Of a stretch of DNA of 17,927 bases, positions 7,388-16,300 are shown piece after piece; the stretch's first letter is position 1; each line of letters begins with the position of its first letter. This DNA comes from Pelagophyceae sp. CCMP2097 (taxonomy: Eukaryota > Sar > Pelagophyceae): the NCBI GenBank assembly GCA_026770575.1, contig MU657478.1:9040-26966 (forward strand). Direction: 5' to 3'. The notes beneath the pieces were generated by a model, which saw only the letters and a program-made list of their open reading frames with translations, searched no databases and was not told the origin of the DNA. The position numbers and the translations under genes are program-made.

Positions 7388-10300
7388 TCAAAATCGCTCC
7401 CCCGGAAGCACTCTCTCGCGCGCGATTTTGACGGCGCAGCTGCGTGCGACGTGGACGGCGTACTTGTCGGCCAGGTGTGGCCGCGACCGCGGGTAGCTAG
7501 GAGAGCGCGGTCCGGGACAACGGCACCCGCAGCCTGGGACAAATGTCGACGGCCTCGCCTGTCGTGGCTCCGGAATCACCGTCCGTGCCTTTTCGCGCAC
7601 TTCCCAGCGGACTCCCCCTCTACTGCCGCTCCGGAGACGGTCCATCTGCAGTCCCGGAGGCGGTTCCGGAGACGGTTCCGGAGACGGCCCCGGAGACGGT
7701 CCCGGAGACGGTCCCTGTGCGGCCCGGAGACGGGCCGTACCGTTTCGGAGACGGTCCCGGAAGCGGGCCCTTTCGACGGTCCGGAGAAGGGGCCTGGAGG
7801 CGGTCCCGAAGACGGCCCTTTGACGGTTTCGGAGAACCGTTTGTCTATGGGCCCCTCGGAGGTTTTGACGTACGTTTCAGAGGCGGTTGCCCTCGACGGT
7901 CCCTCGACGGTCCCAAAGCACGAGCAAAGTTGCGGGTTCTCCGATATTTCGCGTTTTCCGCTTGGGCGCGGGTCGGCACGCCACGTCGACGGCCGCTTTG
8001 ACGGCGTCGACTGCATCGGCGGCGACGAGGCAGCCGGCGGCGCCCTTGTCGCCGCCGCCGAGCATGCGCTCGCCATAGACACCTGGGTATTTTATGGTAC
8101 GTCGGGTTCTCATATGGGTATTTTTGGGAATATGTGGGTATTTTCAGCAATAACCAGCAAGTGACGTAGAAGACCCTAAGATACCCTAGAATGCCCGATT
8201 TCCCTCGGCGCACCAGGCACCGTCCGGACGATATCGCACATCGTTTCCAACTCAGGTCCCGAGATGTCGTAGTCGCCGCGGAGGCCCACGCCGTCGGCGC
8301 GGAAGACGGCGCCAACAGTTTCGATGTCGCCGCGCTCCCACCTAAAACGCCTTCTTGCAGTGTATACGGCAGTCCAACGGAATCCCTCTTGCGCGAGGCG
8401 GGCCCCGGCCTCGGATGCCCTCCGCGGGGGCCCTCAACGCGAACCCGTCGCTGCTCCTATCTCCGGCTCCTCGAGGCGGCCCCTCGAGGCGGCCCCTCGA
8501 GACGACCCCTCGAAAGGCCCCCGGAGACGGCCGCTCGAAACGGCGCGCCTTGGGACGGCGCTTCGAGAAGGCTCCTCGAGACAGCCCCTCGAGACGGTGC
8601 CTCGAGACGGTCCCCTTTCGACATCCATTCGAAAAGGCCCCTCGAGACGGCCCCTCGAGACGGTGCCTCGAAACGGCCACTCGAGACGGCGCCTGGAGAC
8701 GGCGCCTGGAGACAGCCCCTGGAGACGGCCATTCGAAACGGCGCCTTGAGACGGCACCTTGAGACGGCACCTCGAGAAGGCTCCTCTCTCCGGCCCCTCT
8801 GCGACGGCCTCTTTCGACTGCCGTTTGGAACGGCGCCTTGAGACGGCCCCTCGAGACGATGCCTCGAAACGGCCACTCGAAACGGCGCCTTGAGACGGCC
8901 CCTTTCGACGGCCATTCGAAAGGCCCCTCGAGACGGCCCTTTCGATGGCCATTCGAAACGGCGCCTTAAGACGGCCCCTATAGAGGCTCGGACAGTCCCT
9001 TGGGCGATCCTTTGGACACTTCCTTTGGACACATCCTTTGAGTGTCTCTCGACGGGCCCTCTGTGAATGTCGCTTTGACGGCGGTTTCTCGACAGTCTCT
9101 TGGACGATCACTCGGCTGCGGGCCTTTCAACTGCGGCACCTCTACGACGTCCCCTGGACGGTCGCTCGGACGGTCGCTCGGACGGTGACTCTGACGGTCG
9201 CTCTGACGGTCGCTCGGGCGGGCCCTTAAAAGAGGCCTTGCAAGCGACCGTGCAAAGGTCTTGGAAGTAGCCGCAAAAGAGGCCTTACAGGGGCCCGCCC
9301 GGAGAGCATTTCAAGGGGCCGTCAAAGAGGCCTCGCAAGTGACCGCGCAGAGGCCGGGCAAGTGGCCGCCAAAGAGGCCTCTGCAGGGGCCCGCCCGGAG
9401 AGCTTTCCAAGGGCACTTGAAAGAGGCCTTGTAAGTGACGGCGCAGAAGCCTTGCAAGTGGCTGCCAAAGAGGGCTTGTAGGAGTCCGTCCGGAGAGCTT
9501 CATTGGCATTCACTTGCCCGGCCTCTACGCGGTCGCTCGCATGGACTCTTTCAAGGGCCCTTCGAGACGGCCCCTCGAGACGGTCCCTCGAGAAGGCCAC
9601 TCGAGAGGGTCCCTCGAAACGGTCTCTTTATACGGTCCCTCGAGACGGCGCCTCGAGAAGGCCTCTCTTGTTGGCCCTTCGAGACAGTCCCTCGAAACAG
9701 CGTCTTTAGACGGCCCCTCGAGAAAGCCTTTCTCGCCGGCCTCTCGAAGGGCCCCTCGAAACGGCCCCTCTGTCAGACGGCCCCTCTCGCCGGCCCCTCT
9801 CGCCGGCCCTTCGAGAGGGCCCCTCGAAACGGCCCCTTTAGATGGTCCTTCGAGACGGCCACTCGAAACGGTCCTTCGAGACGGCCCCTCGAAACGGCGC
9901 CTTTGGACGAGCCCCTCGAGAGGGCCCCTTCGAAACGGCGCCTCAAGACGGCCGCTCGAGACGGCGCTTGAGACGGTGCCTCGAAACTGCCCCTTCAAAC
10001 GGCCCTTTTAGACAACCACCCGGCCCCTCGAAACGTCGCGTGGATCGTGGCCCCATTTGGCCCGATCCAGCTTCGCGGGCGCCTTTCGGAGGTACGCCGC
10101 TCGAAAGACGTGCGGTTCCGGAGCTGTACATGCGGTTCCGGAGCTGTGCACTTCGAAGTGGCCTTGCAAGGAACCCGCCCTTTGGGGCTTTTCAAGGGCG
10201 TCTCAAAAGGGGCCTCGCAAGCGACCGCTCAGAGTTTGTGGAAGGCCGCCAAAGAGGCCACGCGGGGCTGTCAAAGGGTCCTCGCTGCGGCGGTCCACGT

Positions 10301-13300
10301 TTCCAAAAAGGGACGGATCTCAAACGCGCCGCATTGCAAACGGTTTTCCGATACAGGGCGCGGGTCTCGACGCGGAGAGCATGCCGTGGAAGCGCTTCTG
10401 CGCTTCGTACAAGTACTTGAGGCGCTTGCATTCGTTGGGATGCGAGCCAGCATAGACTGACATCAACTTCAAATACATGTCTTCTTCGACCACCGCACCA
10501 AGCTGCGCCCCTGCCTTCAAAGCGCCGTTTTCGCGGAGCAGCTCGGCGAAGGAATCGCACTCGGCTTTGCGAATTTTGTACGTCGACTTGTCCAAGCCGG
10601 GGCGATCCGTGCCCGTGTCCAGCGCCATCATGGCAAAGTCCGGAGCGTCGGGACCCAACGGCACCTAAAGGTGCCCATCAGCGCCGGATGGCACAAGGAT
10701 GCGCCCATCTCGAAAAAGGTTGCATCCCACTGTGCACCATCCCGTACTTTAGAGTCATGCGAGGGCGCGGCATGTACAAAAGGGGTCTGAGTCCCTTGAC
10801 GACCCTCAGAACGCACCCCTTGACGAGACGGTCCCGAAGACGGCCCTCGTAAACAGTCTCGTAAACTGTCTCAAAACGACCTCGAGACGGTCCTCGAGAC
10901 GGCCCTCGAACCGGCCCTCGAGACGGTCTCGAGACGGCTCTCCAGGCGGTCCTTTAGACGGCTTTACAAGGGGTATCGGCGATAAAGCCGACCTCAAGTG
11001 GCGCAAAGTTGTGCCTCCCAGAGGCCGCCTGCGGGGTTGGGTGTGGTCGCTATGGGCCTCCCTGCCCCCGGGGTGTCCGTGACATGATCAGCCTCGAGGA
11101 GGGTGCCTTGCAAGGGCGTGAACAAGCGCTTTCCCCAATATTTTGGACTTGATAAAATCTTTATTTGCCTCCTTACCTTGATTTTGAACTGACTTTGCCT
11201 CCGTATTGCGAAGGTTCGGGCCCGGCTGGCAATCGCAGGACCGCAGGGATCGAAATTCTGGCTGTGTGACGGGGTGGGTCTATACGTACTGGGGTGGTAT
11301 ATGATAAAAACTATACGATTGCCGCGAGTGGCGCTTCAGACGCGCCAAAACAGACGTTCAGATTCTTAGTTTGAGCGTTTTAAACAAACAATTTCTATAG
11401 TTTCTAGCATCATGGGACTCAGCGCGACGTCCTCTATCACTCCCAACAGAGCCAAACTCCAACCGACGAACACTCCGATTGCCAGAAAGTCCTCGGCGTC
11501 ATTGGCGATACCCCTTGTAAGACGGTTCTCTTGACGGCCCTCGAGACGACCTTGAGACGGCCGTTCAGATGGCTCTTCATACGGCTTTTAAGACGGTCCT
11601 CAAGACGGCTTCGAGACGGTTTCGAGACGGTACTCTAGACGGTCGCTTGACGACCCTCTTGACGGCCCTCTTGACGGCCTCTTGACCGTCCTTTTGACGG
11701 CTCGCTTGACGGCATCGAGACGGTCTTTGAGAGGCTGTCAAGAAGATGGTCTCTTGACGGCCACCTCTCGACGGCCTCAAAAAGACCTTGAAAGGGTCCC
11801 GAAGACGGTCCTTGAACCGTCTCTCGAGATGGCCCCGAAGACGGTCCTTTAACTGTATCTCGAGACGGTCCCGAAGTCGGTCCCGAAGTCGGTCCCGAAG
11901 ACGGCTCTTAAGACGATCCTAGAGACGGTCTCGAGGCGGCCCTCTTCAAGGTCTCTCGACGGCCCTCTTCAAGGGCTCTCGACGGCCTCAAAGCGGCCTC
12001 AAAGCGGCCCTGAAGACGATCCTCGAGACGATCCTCGAGACGGCCCCCTTGAGACGGTCCTCTAGACGATTCTTCGAGACGGTCCTCTGGCCCTGTCGAC
12101 CGGTCCCTGGGACGGTCTCTCGAGGGCCCCTCTGTGATGTGGTCCCTTTTGCGGTCCCTCGGAATGTCGTTTGGGCGGTCGCTCGACTGCGACGCCCTTC
12201 AGTTAGACCCTCGGGCGGTATCTTGGATGGTCCCATAGACGGGCGGTATCTTGGATGGTCCCATAGACGGCCCCTCCGGCAGTCTCTTGCATGTGGGCGG
12301 TCCCTCGGATGGTCGCTTGGGTGGTCCCTTTGACAGTTCCTTTGGACAGTTCCTTGGGCGGACCCAAGAACCGGCCTGGAGACGGATACGACGGTCCCTC
12401 GGGCGGTCGCTTGGATAGTCCTTTGGAAACTTCCTTAGACGGTCCAACGGCGGTCCCTCTCCGACAGTCGTTTGGAACGTCGCTCGGCTGCCGGCCCAAA
12501 AGACTGCGGTTTTCTCTGCAACATGCATTGGACGAACCCTCGGACAGTCGCTTGGATAGTCCCTTGACGTTCTCCCCGTCTACAAATGTTTTGGAGTCCG
12601 GTGTTTCGGTCCCCAGACGGGATCGAAAAAGACGGGCTCGTTGGCCCCCAGAGGGGGGGGCAGAACGGGACCGGAGAAACGCACCGGAGACGCTCGAGGG
12701 GCCCGGAGACGGGCCCGGAGACGGTCTCGAAGGCGATCCAAAAAACGGTTTGTCGGCGGCTCCGGAGGCGGCCCCGGAGACGGTCCCTCTGCGGCCGTCG
12801 ACGGTCCGGGAGACGGTCCGAGAGACGGCCCCTCTGCGGTCCCTCGACGGTCTCTCGACGGCCCCGGAGACGGCCTCGGAGACGGGCCATCGATGGTCCT
12901 GGAGACGGTCCAGGAGACGGCCCAAGAGATGGTCCTGAATACCGTCCCAGAGACAGATTCAGATGGGCGTCCACGTCACCCCGACGTCGCGCCCGCCTCA
13001 AAAGGGGCCACGTCGGGGTCCGGTTCGCGGGTCCCAGGGCCGGAGAACGGAGACGGCCTCTGTAAACGTCTCGGAGACGGCCTCTGCAGCCGTCGACGGT
13101 TCAGAGACGGGTCCGGAGGCCATGTACACCCCGCATCGTCGAACCGGACCCCCGACGACACTTGCCGACCCCGAGGACCATCTGAGCCGCCGCATGGGAC
13201 CCCACATGGGATTCCGAGAGCCCGTGTTGGATCGGTTGCGCCCCAAAGTCCTCAAGAGGGCCTCTGGACGGCCCTGGAGACGGCCCCTGGAATCTCGACG

Positions 13301-16300
13301 TGTTTCAAGAAAACCCCGCGACGAGTCCTGAAGACGGCCTCGAGACTTTCCTCGAGACGGCACCGAGACCGTCCCCAAGAGGGTCCTTTCGAGAGGGGAT
13401 TTCCAGACGGCCCTTCTCGACGGTCTCAAGACGGCCTTTTTGGCGGCCTTTTTGGCGGCCCGTCTCGAGGGCCCTCGAGAATGGCCTGGCCTGAAGACCG
13501 ACCCTGGGCGGCCCTCTGGATCGCCTTCCAGACGAAGTCTGGACGGCCAAAAAGGCGGTCCCGGCACAGTCCTTCTCAAGACGGCCCGTCTCGGCGGCCC
13601 ACGAGGCGGCCTTAAGACCATGTCAAGACGGCCGCGAGGTGGTCCTCGAGAGCTGCCTTGAAGACGGCGGCAAAGTCCGAGGAGACGGCCCCAGGACGGC
13701 CGCGAGACGGCCCGTTTCGACGGTCCCGGAGACGGCAACGAGGCCGTCTTCAAGACGTCCTCTCGAGGGCCCGTCTCCTCGGGCCCGTCTCCTCGGGCCC
13801 GTCTCGAGGGCCTTGAGACAGCTTGAAGAAAGTCCTCGAGGCGCGTTGCTCAAGAGTGTTTTCGGGGCGGTTCTCGAGACGGCCTCTCGAGGGCGGCCCG
13901 TCTCGGCGGCCTCTGGACGGGGCCCTCTATACGGATTTCACGACGACCCGGAGACGGGGTCCTTCATGCGGCCTCGAAACGGCCCTTTGGAAAAAGTTTT
14001 TGGGGCGCCTCTCGAGACGGTCTCAAGACGGCCTCGAGGCGGCCCTTTTTGCGGCCTTTTTGCGGCCCGTTTCGGCGGCCCAAAGATCCTCAAGACGGCC
14101 GCGAGACGACCCGTTTCGGCGGTCCTTGAGGCGGTCCCGGAGACGGCCCGTCCCGACGGCCCGTCCCGACGGCCGCCTCGAGACGACCGCCTCGAGACGA
14201 CCGCCTCGAGACGACTCTCAAGACTGCCTCAAGATGGCCTTTTCGACGACGACTGTATGGGACCCGTACGCGACCCTCGTGCCGACTTTGGGGATGCATC
14301 CTCAAGGGCGTTTCAGGCGCGTCCATCCTGGCCTTTGCCTTTGTCTGTCTGAGTCGCCTTGCTACGGGCCGTGCCCCATAAAGGAACAGACGGGCCCTTT
14401 TCGAGCGCAAGTAGCCTTGCAGCGGGTTGTGCTTCGGACCCATTTCAAATGCCTGCCCAAAGGAGCCGTTGGAGAGTTTACATCGAAAAACAGGGCCTTG
14501 CGAGGGGCCTTCCAGAAGGCGGCTTGGGACGGACCGCCCAGAGGCCTCTTCTGGGCCCATGCAAGCGGAGCTTTGCTAGGGTCCGTGGGAGGGGAGCACT
14601 TTTTGCGAGAGGACCACCTTCCGACCGCACGAGGGGCCGTCAGAAGCCACAGAAAGGGCCGTACAGAGAGCGAGGGACTTGTCTCGGCCCGTGCGAGGAA
14701 GAGGCCCTGCAAGGTCGTTTGCAAGGAACCGTGCGCGGCAGCTTATAGGGGCTCTGGAAAAGAGGCCTCGCAAGCGACCGTCGCCTTGCAGGGACCCGTC
14801 CCTCCGGACTTTAAAATGACCCGGGAAAGGATGGCCTCGAGCCTCGCACCCACGAGCCCATACCCCGAAGGCAAGGTCCCGCGACACGGTCTCGTGACAC
14901 AAGACTCTGGACAAGGCTCCGCGACAAGGACCCTGGACGAGGGTCCGCGACACGGTCCCCGTAACGAGGTCCCTGTGAGACAAACGTCACTGAGACAAGG
15001 TCCCCGAGACGACGCAGCCCATACGGCACGAGCCCGTATGGGACGCATCCCCTCGCGCGGCGGCTCGGCTTCCTTGGCGAGGTCTGACGCGGCCGCTGAG
15101 CGGCTCGTCCATAGGGACATTCCATAGGGACATTCCAGAGGGACTACAAAGGGCCGTGGAGAGAGGCCCTTGAGAGAGACCGCTTCGAGGAGCCATCGAA
15201 AAGTAGACGTCCATCTGCCGTCGCTCGGTCCGCACCGGCCACCGTGTAGAAGGGCCGTCTCGAGGGGCCTTAGAGAGGGACCGCCCAGACGGATTGTCTC
15301 GGGGGGGCGCCTCGAGAAAGAGTCTCCAGCGACCGTTTCGAGGGGTCGTCTCGAGGGGGTCATCTCGAGGGACCTCCTCGAGGGACCGTCGCAAAGGGCC
15401 TTGCAGAGGGGACTTTGAGAGGGACCGTCGAAGACCGCCGTCTCGAGGGACCGTGTAAAAGGGTCCAGAGGGATGGGCTGCCCAGAGGGACCATCCAGAG
15501 GGGTCGTGTAGAGAGACCGCCCACGAGGCCTTGCAGAGGCCCGCCCGGAGGCCTTTTCAAGAGCCCTTCAAAGAGACGTTGCAAGTGACTGTGCAGAGGC
15601 CTTGCAAGTCGCCGTCCAAAAAGCTTGCAGGGGCCCGTCCGGAGGCATCTTCGAGGGCCCTTCAAAGAGAACTTTCAAGTGACCGCGCAGAGGCCTTGCA
15701 AGTCGCCGTCCAAGAGGCCTCGCAGGGGCCCGTTCGTTTTGTTTTTTAAGGACCCGAGAGGAAAATCGTCTCGAGGGCCATTCGAGAATGGCCGTCTCGA
15801 GGGGCCGTCTTTCAGGCCGTCTTGGCCCACTTTCTCGGGCCTGAACAGAGGGACCATTCTCTCGGCCCGCTTCGTCGGGCCCGCCCAGAGGGAAAACCCG
15901 GCAAGGATGGTCTCGAGCCGCACCTTTTCGAGCCGATAATCCCATACGGGATCCCGACTCGCCCAGAAAGAATGCATCCAAATATCCACGCGGGCCACCG
16001 ACGTGTTTGACGGAACCCTTTGCCGGGTCGTAGAGCGTGCCGCAGCCGGCCTTGGCGAAGACGATCATGATCTGGTCGAGGTCTCCACACCTAGAGCGTT
16101 GCTAGTTGCTCTACGTTTGCTGATACGTTTGCTCGACGCTTGCTCGAGGCGATCCCCACACCTCTGGGAGCGACGCCGGCGTATCTGAGCGGACCCTCTG
16201 GCGATGCAGCACCGTCGGCTTGTTCAAAGTGCCCCGCGAGTGAGGACGCGGTTTTATGCGGCGAGCCAATGTAGTCATTTTCCACCTGCTTCGCGAGTCG

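Larger units (their letters stand above)
10665..16002 (-). repeat. 5.3-kb kinase intron made mostly of minisatellites
   Basis: The donor is GTCGGT after the codon for His234 and the acceptor is CACCTTTAG before Val235. Joining gives KHVPLGPDAPDFAMM in frame. In plus-strand order it holds: CCTCGAGACGG arrays 10795-10960; a unique AT-richer island 10995-11520; CCTCGAGACGG/GACGGTC arrays 11520-12110; GGTCCCTCGG-type arrays 12110-12580; GGAGACGGCCCC arrays 12670-13110; a small unique island 13120-13255; CTCGAGACGGCC arrays 13255-14225; unique and diverged 95-base repeat sequence 14225-14830; a GCGACACGGTCC-type array 14870-15005; arrays of opposite orientation (CCGTCTCGAGG) 15170-15480 and 15765-15840; and the second 95-base array at 15520-15735. 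Confidence 0.8.

Noticed and set aside
7451..8164. A 237-codon plus-strand frame
   Set aside because: It lies antisense to two kinase exons and its middle is the GGAGACGGTCCC array; the minus strand has the real motifs.
8434..9111. Overlapping 190-225 codon frames on both strands (RGAVSRRRLE-type repeats)
   Set aside because: They are a pure product of the CCTCGAGACGG array and fall inside a kinase intron.
11100..11300. A tRNA or spliceosomal RNA gene (GGTTCGGGCCC resembles a B box; AATATTTTGGA resembles an Sm site)
   Set aside because: I could not find a matching A box, cloverleaf or conserved snRNA 5' sequence.
12641..13615. A 324-codon plus-strand open frame rich in GDGP/RRRS repeats
   Set aside because: It is translated 12-base minisatellite; the same array is open in other frames as well.
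13823..15127. A 434-codon plus-strand open frame
   Set aside because: It runs through CTCGAGACGGCC arrays and diverged 95-base repeats, has no domain, and lies antisense inside the kinase intron. The unit is a multiple of three without stops, so long frames are expected.
8460..15840. A CRISPR-like array
   Set aside because: Repeats are short, degenerate and contiguous with no unique spacers of constant length; the setting is eukaryotic.
4489..16002. Introner-type insertion with target duplication at the intron ends
   Set aside because: I compared intron starts with the following exon starts and found only GT/GTG similarity, no longer duplication or terminal inverted repeats.
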